In this document: piece by piece, positions 35,667-43,807 of the stretch
How the letters are laid out: each line of letters starts with the position of its first letter
Position numbering within the stretch: the first letter of the stretch is position 1
NCBI GenBank assembly: GCA_009268125.1
Contig: WBOU01000022.1
Span: 1-64,000, forward strand
Length of the DNA: 64,000 nucleotides
Reading direction: 5' to 3'
Source: Chloroflexia bacterium SDU3-3
GTDB lineage: Bacteria > Chloroflexota > Chloroflexia > Chloroflexales > Roseiflexaceae
Translations under genes and position numbers: made by a program
Notes under the pieces: model-generated
Database searches by the model: none
Told to the model about the DNA's origin: nothing
What the model saw: only the letters and a program-made list of their open reading frames with translations

Positions 35667-36170
35667 CTACTGCGCCTCGGGCTGGCCGGGGAAGCGGCCA
35701 TGCTGCTTGTAGTAGGGCACGATCCCGCCAGCGGCCCACACCTCGCGCAGGAAGGCGGGCGGCGGCGGCAGCTGGATCTGCTGGCCGTCGGCCACGATCA
35801 GGCCGTGCTCTAGGTCGGTCTCGACCTCCTGGCCGTCGCGCAGCAGCTGGGTCAGGTCGGCCTCGAAGCAGGGGATGCCCAGGTTCAGCGCGTTGCGGTA
35901 GAAGATGCGGGCGAACAGCGGGGCGATGATCGCGCCCACCTGCACCATCTTCAGGGCCAGCGGCGCGTACTCGCGCGAGGAGCCGCAGCCGAAGTTGGGG
36001 CCGGCCACCAGCAGGTCGCCCGGCTGCACCGTGCCCGCAAACTCGGGGCGGGCCTCCACAAAGGGGTACTGGCGCAGCATGGCCTCATCCTTCAGCATAT
36101 AGGGGGCGTAGCGGCCAGGGACGATCTGATCGGTGTTGACGTTGGGGCCAAAGATCCAGACGCGAGCCAT
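35667..36170 (-). CDS. lysU: Homoaconitase small subunit
   Basis: This 167-residue swivel-domain protein is of the LeuD/aconitase C-terminal type. GPNVNTDQIVPGRY, NFGCGSSREYAPLALK and the loop before IFYRNALNLGIPCFE are diagnostic. With LysT it isomerises homocitrate to homoisocitrate. The start at 36170 drops a 30-residue upstream frame without support. LeuD function is possible, but the position in the LysW operon favours the lysine pathway. Confidence 0.9.
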   Translation of the reverse strand: MARVWIFGPNVNTDQIVPGRYAPYMLKDEAMLRQYPFVEARPEFAGTVQPGDLLVAGPNFGCGSSREYAPLALKMVQVGAIIAPLFARIFYRNALNLGIPCFEADLTQLLRDGQEVETDLEHGLIVADGQQIQLPPPPAFLREVWAAGGIVPYYKQHGRFPGQPEAQ

Positions 36171-36216
36171 GTCTATTCTCCTTGCCCGCAGCGCGGGCGT
36201 TCGTTCTGGTAAAAAG

Positions 36217-36825
36217 CTAGCGGGCCAGCAGGCTGAGCAGCGCCGCCGCGCCAAAGCCAAAGATGATCAGGCCAGAGATGCGGTTCACCCACAGCATCGC
36301 GGCGGCATTGAAGCGCGAGCGCAGCAGGCTGACCCCGCCGCTGAGCAGCAGCCACCACAGCGCCGAGCCGAGGAACACGCCCAGCACCAGCAGCAGCGCC
36401 ATGCCGCCCACGCCGCCGAACAGGCCCAGGCTGGCGAACACCGCGCTGAACAGCACGATGCTGGCCGGGTTGGTGAGCGTGAGGAAGAAGGTGGATGCAT
36501 ACGCGCCCAGCAGGCTGCTGCCGCCCGCCTGCGCCGCCTGCTCGGCGGGCCGCGAGAGCAGCGTGCGCACGCCTAGGTAGCACAGGAACGCGCCGCCCAG
36601 CAGCTTGATCCAGGTCTGCTGCTGCATCAGGAAGCCGGAGATGATCGCCAGACCAAACGCGGCAACGCTGCCGAACACCGCATCCGCCGAGGCCGCCCCC
36701 AGCCCGGTGGCAAGCCCAACCGTCCGACCATCCGCCAGCGTCCGCCGGATGCACAGCACCCCGATCGGCCCGACTGGCGCTGCGATCGAGAAGCCGATCA
36801 GCAGTCCCTGAAGCAGCAGATTCAT
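36217..36825 (-). CDS. LysE/RhtB-family amino-acid exporter
   Basis: The 202-residue membrane protein has about six hydrophobic segments. The family start MNLLLQGLLIGFSIAAPVGPIGVLCIRR holds the PVGPI motif, with TNPASIVLFSAVF later. The ATG at 36825 follows GGAGGAAGG. LysE-type carriers export lysine, arginine, threonine or homoserine. Sitting between the two homoaconitase genes, it suggests a safety valve for lysine, which is inference. Confidence 0.92.
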   Translation of the reverse strand: MNLLLQGLLIGFSIAAPVGPIGVLCIRRTLADGRTVGLATGLGAASADAVFGSVAAFGLAIISGFLMQQQTWIKLLGGAFLCYLGVRTLLSRPAEQAAQAGGSSLLGAYASTFFLTLTNPASIVLFSAVFASLGLFGGVGGMALLLVLGVFLGSALWWLLLSGGVSLLRSRFNAAAMLWVNRISGLIIFGFGAAALLSLLAR

Positions 36826-36942
36826 GCCTTCCTCCATCAAACAAAGCCATCTATCGCAAAGCTACCGAGATTGATAAAGATGAAAGGGTATCTTTCCCGC
36901 TTTGCGCTGCGCGCACCGCTCAAGAGCGCGGCGGCACCCGCC

Positions 36943-38199
36943 CTACAGAACCTCGGCGGGATTGGTGATGTAGCCAGTGATCGCGGTGGCGGCGGCCACC
37001 TCGGGCGAGCCGAGGTAGATCTGGGCCTCGGGCGAGCCCATGCGGCCACGGAAGTTGCGGTTGCCGGTGAACAGGCAGGTCTCGCCGCCCGCCAGCACGC
37101 CCATGTGCCGCCCGATGCACGCGCCGCACCCCGGCGTGCCGATGGTCGCGCCGGCCTGGATGAGCGTGGCCAGCGTGCCGTCATTGGTGGCCTGGAGCAT
37201 GGCCTCGGATGTGGCGGGCACCACGATCAGGCGGGTGCCGGGGGCCACGCGGCGGCCCTTCAGCATGCGGGCGGCGGCGGCCATATGGTCGTAGTGGCCA
37301 TTGGTGCAGGTGCCCAGGTAGACCACATCCACCCTCACCTGGCCCAGGTCGCTCAGGTCCACCACGTTGTCCACGTGGTGCGGCACGCTGATCTGCGGCT
37401 CTAGGGTGCCCAGATCCACCTCCACCACGCGGCTGTAGGTCGCGCCATCCTGCACGCTGAGCCACGCGGGTACCTGGTAGCCCAGCCGCGCCGCGTGGGC
37501 CTCGATGGCCGGGCCGGTGGGGGCCACGATGCCCGCCTTGCCGCCCACCTCGATCGAGAGGGTGGCCAGCGTCATACGCTCGCCCAGCGAGAGGGCGTCC
37601 AGCCCGTGCCACTCAACCGACTGGTAGGTCGCGCCATCCGCGCCGATCTCGCGGGCCACGCGCAGGCCCAGATCCTTGGCGCTGACGCCGGGGCGCAGCG
37701 CGCCGCTGGCCTGCACGCGCACCGTCTCGGGCACGCGCATCCAGGTCTGGCCGGTGGCCAGGGCCAGCGCGATGTCGGTGGTGCCCATGCCCGAGCCGAA
37801 CGCGCCCACGGTACCATAGCCGGTGGAGTGCGAGTCGCTGCCGATGATCAGCATGCCGGGGCGGGCCAGCCCCTCCTCCACCAGCACGGGGTGCGAGATG
37901 CCGCGCCCCACGTCGAAGAAGTGCTGGATCTGCTGCTCGCGCACCCAGCGGCGCAGGTTGGCCTGGTGCTCGGCGTTCTGCACGGTGGCCGCCGGGGCCA
38001 CGTGGTCCACCACCACCGCGATGCGGGATGGGTCAAACACGCGCTCGGCCCCCAGCTCGTTGTGCAGCACCTTGATGATGCTGGGCGAGATGCTGTCGTG
38101 CATCATCACCAGGTCGACATTCACCACCACATTCTCGCCAGCGTGGGCCTCGTGCCCGGCGGCGTGCGAGAGGATCTGCTCAGCCAGTGTCTGTGCCAT
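36943..38199 (-). CDS. lysT: Homoaconitase large subunit
   Basis: This 418-residue 4Fe-4S hydro-lyase is of the LeuC/aconitase family. DSHSTGYGTVGAFGSGMGTTD, the cluster ligand in LGTCTNGHYDHM and the pair in IGTPGCGACIGRHMG are visible. The start MAQTLAEQIL follows AAAGGAG; the in-frame extension to 38325 is rejected. It is the first enzyme gene after the attenuator-like leader. Reaction: homocitrate to homoaconitate to homoisocitrate together with LysU. Confidence 0.93.
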   Translation of the reverse strand: MAQTLAEQILSHAAGHEAHAGENVVVNVDLVMMHDSISPSIIKVLHNELGAERVFDPSRIAVVVDHVAPAATVQNAEHQANLRRWVREQQIQHFFDVGRGISHPVLVEEGLARPGMLIIGSDSHSTGYGTVGAFGSGMGTTDIALALATGQTWMRVPETVRVQASGALRPGVSAKDLGLRVAREIGADGATYQSVEWHGLDALSLGERMTLATLSIEVGGKAGIVAPTGPAIEAHAARLGYQVPAWLSVQDGATYSRVVEVDLGTLEPQISVPHHVDNVVDLSDLGQVRVDVVYLGTCTNGHYDHMAAAARMLKGRRVAPGTRLIVVPATSEAMLQATNDGTLATLIQAGATIGTPGCGACIGRHMGVLAGGETCLFTGNRNFRGRMGSPEAQIYLGSPEVAAATAITGYITNPAEVL

Positions 38200-38501
38200 G
38201 GTGTCGGTAGCTCCTTTAGTAGGCTTGGGTTGCAAAAGACGCGGTAGCGGGGCGGGGCGCGCTGCCCCATGTTGTAGCACGCGGGCGTAACCCGCCGATT
38301 CGCGCGGCGCGCGGCGATTCGGCACACCAGCGCGCTGGCGTGCGGCGGAGATCGTGTTGAGGCGAAGGGAGCGCCTGCGGCGTGCAGGCGGGGAGGAGCA
38401 CGTGGAACCGGGGGCGGCAGCAGGGCCGCTGGCTGCGGACAGATCGGCGGGCCGCGCCCATGGGGCGGGCGGCAGGCGCGCGGTGGCCAGCGCGGGCAGG
38501 G

Positions 38502-38621
38502 CTATGCTGTGCGTTCAGGTTCACCATGGCTACTTCTCCGTTCAACAGGTATGCTCAGGCTGCGGGCGACGGCGGCGTGCTGCATCTGGGTTTTCTGTTT
38601 GGTCGATAGTAGCTGTTTCAT
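38502..38621 (-). CDS. Possible small ORF between attenuator and lysT
   Basis: A 39-codon frame begins MKQLLSTKQKTQMQ with three early lysines and has CCAGGAG seven bases upstream of its ATG. It starts 28 bases after the leader terminator, so it would be the first thing translated on read-through. It could be a second leader peptide or a decayed gene. A frame downstream of it (38527 to 38216) is Arg/Pro-rich and looks non-coding. No family is recognised. Confidence 0.35.
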   Translation of the reverse strand: MKQLLSTKQKTQMQHAAVARSLSIPVERRSSHGEPERTA

Positions 38622-38648
38622 GGGTGCTGGCTCCTGGTATAGATATGC

Positions 38649-38687
38649 AAAAAGGCCCGCTCCACCGTATGTCTGGTGAAGCGGGCC
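38649..38687 (-). terminator. Leader terminator (attenuator) of the lysine operon
   Basis: On the minus strand GGCCCGCTTCACC (38687-38675) pairs with GGTGGAGCGGGCC (38666-38654), a 13-bp stem with one G-U pair and an eight-base loop, followed at once by five T. It lies about 26 bases after the leader-peptide stop and about 450 bases before lysT. Its left arm can instead pair with the end of the leader-peptide gene. Confidence 0.9.
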
Positions 38688-38712
38688 TGTACACATTCGC
38701 GCGACAAGCAAG

Positions 38713-38775
38713 CTAACCAGACGTGATGTCCGGTTTTTTCACCTGCTGTTTCTGCTGGAACGTGGTGTGGTTCAT
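38713..38775 (-). CDS. Leader peptide of the lysine operon (20 residues)
   Basis: ATG at 38775 begins about 29 bases after the predicted transcription start, with AGGGA close upstream. The product ends FQQKQQVKKPDITSG and stops at 38713. Three of 20 codons are Lys (all AAA), two of them adjacent (codons 13-14). These stand immediately before AACCGGAC, which pairs with GTCTGGTT around the stop codon; that second segment can instead pair with the terminator left arm. This is the arrangement of ribosome-mediated attenuation, with lysyl-tRNA shortage as the signal. Translation itself is not proven. Confidence 0.75.
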   Translation of the reverse strand: MNHTTFQQKQQVKKPDITSG

Positions 38776-38810
38776 GGTTCCCTAAAAGACGATTTGACTA
38801 AACCGGCGTG

Positions 38811-38839
38811 AGTATAGCACCGCCGCCAGCGTTCGTCAA
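38811..38839 (-). promoter_or_regulatory. Main promoter of the lysine operon
   Basis: TTGACG (38839-38834) and TATACT (38816-38811) on the minus strand are exactly 17 bases apart, a near-consensus sigma-70-type promoter. Transcription should start near 38804 and run through the leader peptide and attenuator into lysT. Confidence 0.88.
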
Positions 38840-38955
38840 GCGGCAGTTTGCCGAAGGCGATGAATAGAAGGCGCGAAGGCGCGCAGCAGCAGCCGAAGGC
38901 CCTGCGCAGCAAAATCACACTATGTGTGGGCATCGCCCTGTTGGCATCTCCAAGC

Positions 38956-39118
38956 TGGGCATCCCTATGCGGTCTTTAGATAGCTGGCATCCGTGCAGAT
39001 GGCCATCCAAACATCCCCGACACCTTCGCCGCATGGCCCGGGTGGGTGAGGGTTAGCTCCGACCCTATGCGCATGGCCTTTGTCGCCTTGGTGCCTTGGC
39101 GTCTTGGTGGTAGCGGTT
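38956..39118. repeat. Partial family A repeat followed by a family B piece
   Basis: 38956-39053 keeps only the right half of family A (ATGGCCATCCAAACATCCCC, then CACCTTCGCCGCATGGCC). 39079-39118 is a family B word (TTGGTGCCTTGGCGTCTTGG). The 38840-39200 stretch has no gene that I can support. Confidence 0.65.
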
Positions 39119-39200
39119 CCTTCATTGGCCGAGGACGCATGGGCGCTGGGTGATGGTATACTTTTCTTTGCAGCCCGCTTCTACCCGCAACAGGTGCCCT

Positions 39201-40034
39201 ATGCAGAATCGCCGCCCGCTCCCGATGCGGCTGCCGCCCGCCGCGCTGGTCGCTATCTCGCTGATCTCGCTGGTGGCGATCGCGCTGCTGCTGCCGGGCG
39301 GCGGCACGCCCGCGCTGGTGTCGCAGTGGCAGCCTGGGGCGCAGCCGCCCGCCGCAGCGGCGCCCACGGTGGCCCCCGCACCCCAGGGCGGGCTGGATGT
39401 GGCCCTGCCCGCCGACCTCTACCCCGGCCAAGAGGCGGCCATCCGCGCGCAGGTGGGCGAGGCGCTGGCCTATGTGTCGGCGCGCTTCGGCGGCGGTGCG
39501 CAGGCGCGGCTCACGGCCAGCTTTGTGGCCGACGCGAGCTGCGGCCTGCAGGGCATCGCCTACACCGATGTGCGCGATGTGCAGGTGTTCACCTGCCCCA
39601 GCATCGCGCCCCAGCGCGCGGTGAACATCCTGGCCCACGAGCTGGTGCACCAGCTGGAGCAGGATCGCTACGGCGAGCGCCACCTGAGCGCCGACCTCAT
39701 CCTCTCCGAGGGGATGGCGACCTACGGCGCGGGCAAGTACTGGCTGGGCGGCCAGCCCGATTTCCGCAGCTTTGTGCAGGCCCAGCGCGCGGCGGGCGAC
39801 CACTACCCGCTGGCCACGCACTACGCCGGGCTGGGCATCGCGGCGATGAACACGCTGTACTATGAGTGGGCGAGCTTTGTCGAGTTCCTGATCGGGCGCT
39901 ACGGGCGCGAGAAGTTCGACGCGCTGTACGTGAGCGGCGCGGGCGCGCCTGGCTCGGCGGACTACGCGGGCGTGTATGGTAAGGATCTGCCTGCGCTGGA
40001 GCAGGAGTGGCTGGCCTGGCTGGATGAGCGCTAG
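39201..40034 (+). CDS. Membrane-anchored or secreted zinc metallopeptidase (HExxH)
   Basis: The 277-residue product has an N-terminal hydrophobic segment (PPAALVAISLISLVAIALLL), then a Pro/Ala linker. The soluble domain carries ILAHELVHQLEQDR (His146, Glu147, His150), and the downstream SEGMATYGAGKYW provides the Glu expected as third zinc ligand in gluzincins. It should act outside the cytoplasm. It ends eight bases before the next ATG and is probably co-expressed with the M50-type protein. Start choice 39201 has AGGTG upstream; later Met are possible. Confidence 0.8.
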   Translation: MQNRRPLPMRLPPAALVAISLISLVAIALLLPGGGTPALVSQWQPGAQPPAAAAPTVAPAPQGGLDVALPADLYPGQEAAIRAQVGEALAYVSARFGGGAQARLTASFVADASCGLQGIAYTDVRDVQVFTCPSIAPQRAVNILAHELVHQLEQDRYGERHLSADLILSEGMATYGAGKYWLGGQPDFRSFVQAQRAAGDHYPLATHYAGLGIAAMNTLYYEWASFVEFLIGRYGREKFDALYVSGAGAPGSADYAGVYGKDLPALEQEWLAWLDER

Positions 40035-40042
40035 AGGCTTTG

Positions 40043-43000
40043 ATGACACGACGTCTTTTTTCCAACACCGCCGATGCTGCGGTTGAGCCGCAGGGGCTGT
40101 GGGCCGAGCTACGGCGCGAGGCTGCGCGCCCCGCTGCGGCCCGCAGGGGCTGGCACAGCCGCCTGGGCAAGCTGCCCGCGTCGCCCGGCCCTGGGCTGTA
40201 CGCCGCGCTGGCGCAGCGGGTCGACCCCGCGCAGTACCGCCCGGTGGCCGTGCCCGATATCGCCGAGGAGGAGGTGGCGGAGGGCGGGCAGCAGCTGACG
40301 ATCATCCACAGCCCGCGCGGCACCTACCTGCAGCTCACGGCGGCGCAGCGCGCTATCTGGCACCAGATGGACGGCACGCGCACGGTGGCTCAGCTGGCCA
40401 CGGGCGCATTTCTGCAGTTCAAGCAGCTGCTGCCGGTGGGCGAGCTGGTGCAGGCGCTGCGCGCCGAGGGCTTCTTGGTCGATAGGCCGGTGGGCGTGTA
40501 CCGCGCGCTGGCGGCCCGGCTGGAGGAGCGCACCGCCGAGGGCTGGGGCCGCCGCGTGCTGCGCGTGCTGGCCGGTCGGCGCTTCGAGCTGCGCGATATC
40601 GACGGGATCTACGGCGCGATCTACCGCTTCGGCGGCTGGCTGCTGTTCACGCCGGTGTTTGCGCTGCTGTGGCTGGCGCTGGCCGTGGCGGGCGCGTCGG
40701 CCTTCGCGCTGATGCTCACCGGCGGCGTGGCCCAGGCCGACGCGGGCGGCGTGCCGACCCAGGTGGCCACGCTCTGGCTGGCCCTGCTGGTCTCGTTCTT
40801 CCTGCACGAGAGCGCCCACGCCCTGGCGGTGAAGCACTTCGGGCGGCGGCTGCGCGGCGGCGGCATGATGCTGTACTACGGCCTGCCCGCCTTCTATGTG
40901 GACACCAGCGACATCTGGCGCTCGCGGCGGCTGCACCGCGTGATCGTCTCGGCGGCGGGGCCGATGTCCGACCTGCTGGTGGGCGGGCTGGCGGCGGGCT
41001 TCGCCTGGCTGCACCCCGAGGCGGCGCTCGCGCCGGTGGCCACCAAGCTGGCCTTCACCTGCTACATCGCCACGCTGATGAACGCCAACCCGCTGCTGGA
41101 GCTAGATGGCTACTTCATCCTGGTGGATGTGCTGCGCCTGCCCGATCTGCGCCAGCGCGCCCTGGCCTTCGTGCGCGGGCCGCTGTGGCAGAAGCTGCGG
41201 CTGGCCACCCGCGCCGAGCGCCAGCACGCCCACGAGCACGGCCTGCGCGGCTGGCTGGTAGTATCCCAGCCGCTCAGCCGCGACGAGCGGATCTTTGCGC
41301 TGTACGGTGCGCTGGCCACGCTCTACGCGGCGGCGGCGGTCTGGTTCGCGCTGCAGTTCTGGCAGCGCTGGATCTGGGGCACCGTGGTGGGCCTGTGGGC
41401 CTCGGGCGGGGCGCTGGAGCGGGCGGCGGCGGCGGCGCTGGTGCTGTTCGTGATCGTGCCGGTGGTGTTCGGGCTGGTGTTTGTGGCGCTGGGCGGGGTG
41501 CGCAGCGCGGTGGCCTGGCTCATCCGCAACGGCTACGGGCGCAGGCCCGACCTGATCGCCTGGGTGAGCGGCGGGGCGGTGCTGATCGCCGCGCTGCTGC
41601 TGGGGCGGGGCCAGGGCGTGGGCTACGGCCAGCTGATCCCGCTGGGGCTGTGGGTGGTGGCGGCGGTGGCGCTGCTGGTGGTGCGCCCCGACTACCAGGG
41701 CGCGGCGATCGCGCCCGCGCTGGGCGCGCTGGCCCCGGCCACCGTGCTGGCGGGCTTCGGCGCGCTGCTGCGGCTGGCCCTGCCGGGCATGTGGTTCTGG
41801 CAGGTGGCCGACGGCGCGGCGCTGCTGCTGCTGCTGCTGGCCGCGTTCACCGCCCAGCTGGAGGTGAGCGTGCGCTTCGCGCCCCAGCGGGTGCAGCTGG
41901 CCACCGCCCTGATGCTGATGGCGGCCTTCGGCGTGGGCGGGCTGGTGATGATCCGCGAGCTGACGATGATCGTGGCACCGCTGCCGCCCGCCGCCCTGGG
42001 CCGCGCCGCCATGCTGGCGCTGCTGGCCGCCGCGCCCGCCTACTTCGGCGCGCTGGCGCTGGCCCTGCTGCTACCCTATATCTTCAGCCTGGCCGACTCG
42101 CGCCTGATCTGGTCGTGGGGGCTGATGTGGATGGCGGCGGCGGCCTCGGCCCTGGCCTACATCACCGACCTGCGGGCCTCGTCGCTGGGGCTGGATGTGC
42201 TGGCCTCGGGCCTGTGGGCGGCCTCGTGGATCACCCACCTGGCCACGCTGCGCCAGATCGCCCCCGCCGAGCTGGCGTGGGATCACCAGCCCGGCCTGAG
42301 CGAGTCCGAGCGCCTGGTGCGGGCCTTCCAGATGTGCTACGCCGGGTGCTACCGCCTGCTGCGTGCGGTGTACGGCGCGCGGCGCACCCAGGATTTCGAC
42401 GACCGCATGGATGTGCTGGCCGCCACGGCCAACTGGGGCGTGCGGCTCGACCGCGACCTGGCCGAGGTGGCGCTGCGGCTGGAGGCCCAGCCGCTGGATG
42501 TGCAGGGCGCACGCTTCGCCGAGGTGCTGCGCTACACGGTCTCCACTATCGAGGATATCGCCGGGGCGTCCTTTGCCCGCCGCACCATCCAGGCCGCCTA
42601 CGACGCGCTGCCCTGGCCCGAGCGCGAGACGGCGGGGCGGCTGTGCTTCCCCGACACGCCCTGGGCCAGGGAGCTGTCGGGCGCGTTCGGCGACGCCATG
42701 GTGGGCCGCATGCGGCTGCTGCGCGAGGTGGAGGCCCTGCTGGCCTGCGACGACGATGAGCTGCTGGCCCTGGCCCGCAGCGCGCGCACCCAGCGCCTGC
42801 GTGCGGGCGAGGCGCTGCTGCACGCTGGCGACGCGCCGCCCGGCGTCTGGATCGTGGAGGCAGGCGAGGTGCTGGGCCGCGACGGCGAGACGGTGGTGGC
42901 CGAGCTACACCGCGCCAGCGCCGTGGGCGTGGATGAGCTGACCAGCCAGCGCGCGGCGGCCCACTCGTTCTACACCTCGGTCGAGTCGACGCTGCTGTTC

Positions 43001-43507
43001 ATCCCCGCCGCCGAGCTGATCGCCCTGATCCGCGAGGCCGCGCCCCACGCGGCCCAGGCCGCCGACAGCGCGGCGGTGCTGCGCCTGCTGGAGCGCGTGC
43101 CGATCTTCGCCGACCTGCCGCGCGGCGCGCTGCGCAGCCTGGCCCAGCTGGCCGAGCAGCGCAGCTTCGCACCGCGCAGCGTGATCATCCGCCAAGACAA
43201 GCCCTCGGGCGTGCTGTATGTGATCCAGGAGGGCGGCGCGGCGGTGATGGTGCGGGCGGGCGAGGATGAGCGCGGCCAGCAGCGGCTGCGGCTGGTGAAC
43301 CGCCTGGGCGCGGAGGAGTTCTTCGGCGAGCTGGAGCTGATCGATGGCACGCCGCCCCGCGCCTATGTGCTGGCGGCCACCGAGCTGCGCGTGCTGGCGC
43401 TGCCCCATCAGGCGGTGCGCGCGCTGGCCATGGGCAACACGGCGACGGCACGCGGCCTGGAGCAGGTGGGCAGCGCCCGCAAGCTGGAGCTGCGCACGAC
43501 CGATTAA
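40043..43507 (+). CDS. PqqD-like / M50-type membrane metalloprotease with two cNMP-binding domains
   Basis: The 1154-residue protein has four parts. Residues about 80-150 resemble a PqqD-like winged helix (YLQLTAAQRAIWHQMDGTRTVAQLA). A membrane part carries the site-2-protease motif HESAH (His255, Glu256, His259) and ANPLLELDGYF with Asp355. A long polytopic region (about 400-760) follows. The C-terminus has two cyclic-nucleotide-binding-type domains, the second with EEFFGELELIDGTPPRAYVLA. PqqD plus M50 is the layout of putative peptide zinc metalloproteases near RiPP exporters, and adding two cNMP domains suggests gating by a nucleotide. It is followed by a terminator at 43673. Confidence 0.85.
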   Translation: MTRRLFSNTADAAVEPQGLWAELRREAARPAAARRGWHSRLGKLPASPGPGLYAALAQRVDPAQYRPVAVPDIAEEEVAEGGQQLTIIHSPRGTYLQLTAAQRAIWHQMDGTRTVAQLATGAFLQFKQLLPVGELVQALRAEGFLVDRPVGVYRALAARLEERTAEGWGRRVLRVLAGRRFELRDIDGIYGAIYRFGGWLLFTPVFALLWLALAVAGASAFALMLTGGVAQADAGGVPTQVATLWLALLVSFFLHESAHALAVKHFGRRLRGGGMMLYYGLPAFYVDTSDIWRSRRLHRVIVSAAGPMSDLLVGGLAAGFAWLHPEAALAPVATKLAFTCYIATLMNANPLLELDGYFILVDVLRLPDLRQRALAFVRGPLWQKLRLATRAERQHAHEHGLRGWLVVSQPLSRDERIFALYGALATLYAAAAVWFALQFWQRWIWGTVVGLWASGGALERAAAAALVLFVIVPVVFGLVFVALGGVRSAVAWLIRNGYGRRPDLIAWVSGGAVLIAALLLGRGQGVGYGQLIPLGLWVVAAVALLVVRPDYQGAAIAPALGALAPATVLAGFGALLRLALPGMWFWQVADGAALLLLLLAAFTAQLEVSVRFAPQRVQLATALMLMAAFGVGGLVMIRELTMIVAPLPPAALGRAAMLALLAAAPAYFGALALALLLPYIFSLADSRLIWSWGLMWMAAAASALAYITDLRASSLGLDVLASGLWAASWITHLATLRQIAPAELAWDHQPGLSESERLVRAFQMCYAGCYRLLRAVYGARRTQDFDDRMDVLAATANWGVRLDRDLAEVALRLEAQPLDVQGARFAEVLRYTVSTIEDIAGASFARRTIQAAYDALPWPERETAGRLCFPDTPWARELSGAFGDAMVGRMRLLREVEALLACDDDELLALARSARTQRLRAGEALLHAGDAPPGVWIVEAGEVLGRDGETVVAELHRASAVGVDELTSQRAAAHSFYTSVESTLLFIPAAELIALIREAAPHAAQAADSAAVLRLLERVPIFADLPRGALRSLAQLAEQRSFAPRSVIIRQDKPSGVLYVIQEGGAAVMVRAGEDERGQQRLRLVNRLGAEEFFGELELIDGTPPRAYVLAATELRVLALPHQAVRALAMGNTATARGLEQVGSARKLELRTTD

Positions 43508-43645
43508 CCACGAAGACGCGAAGGCACGAAGATCTTTTACCACCAAGACTCCAAGACACCAAGGGACGGAGAAGACGAATACCACGAAGAGGTGAAGGCG
43601 CGAAGGTCTTTTACCACCAAGACTCCAAGGCACCAAGGGACGGAG
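43508..43645. repeat. Family B repeat, copy 4
   Basis: Alternating blocks of CCACGAAGACGCGAAGGCACG and TTTTACCACCAAGACTCCAAG occur twice with a short GACGGAGAAGACGAAT joint. This is the reverse orientation of the block at 20505. It begins right at the stop codon of the M50-type gene. Confidence 0.8.
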
Positions 43646-43672
43646 AAGACGAATAACCATGGAGATGGAAAG

Positions 43673-43702
43673 GCACGAAGATCAAGCGATCTTCGTGCTT
43701 TT
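43673..43702 (+). terminator. Terminator after the M50-type gene
   Basis: GCACGAAGATC (43673-43683), loop AAGC, and GATCTTCGTGC (43688-43698) are followed by TTTTG. The stem is built from family B sequence. Confidence 0.75.
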
Positions 43703-43807
43703 GTTTGGTGGTGAAAAGGTTTGCATGGTTTGGGTGGAGGCGATCCCGCTGCGGGTGAAGGTCGGCCCGACCTTGTGGTTGTATCAGTGATACCTGTTCT
43801 TCTTTCG

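Noticed and set aside
34599-38199. Leucine biosynthesis (leuB, leuC, leuD) as the role of these genes
   Set aside because: The dehydrogenase has the RENTEGLY motif of homoisocitrate-type enzymes and the genes are joined to lysW, lysX, lysY and lysZ; a side role in leucine cannot be fully excluded.
38216-38527. 103-codon minus-strand frame before lysT
   Set aside because: Has a GGAGAAG before its ATG, but the product is Arg/Pro/Ala-rich with no pattern and overlaps the short ORF at 38502; more likely untranslated leader.
38200-38810. T-box or lysine (L-box) riboswitch upstream of lysT
   Set aside because: No T-box sequence (AGGGTGG-type) and no L-box core could be found; the leader fits peptide-type attenuation better.
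40669-42759. Plus-strand frame of 696 codons within the M50-type gene
   Set aside because: Shifted frame, nearly all Ala/Gly/Arg; the M50 motifs and cNMP domains lie in the other frame.
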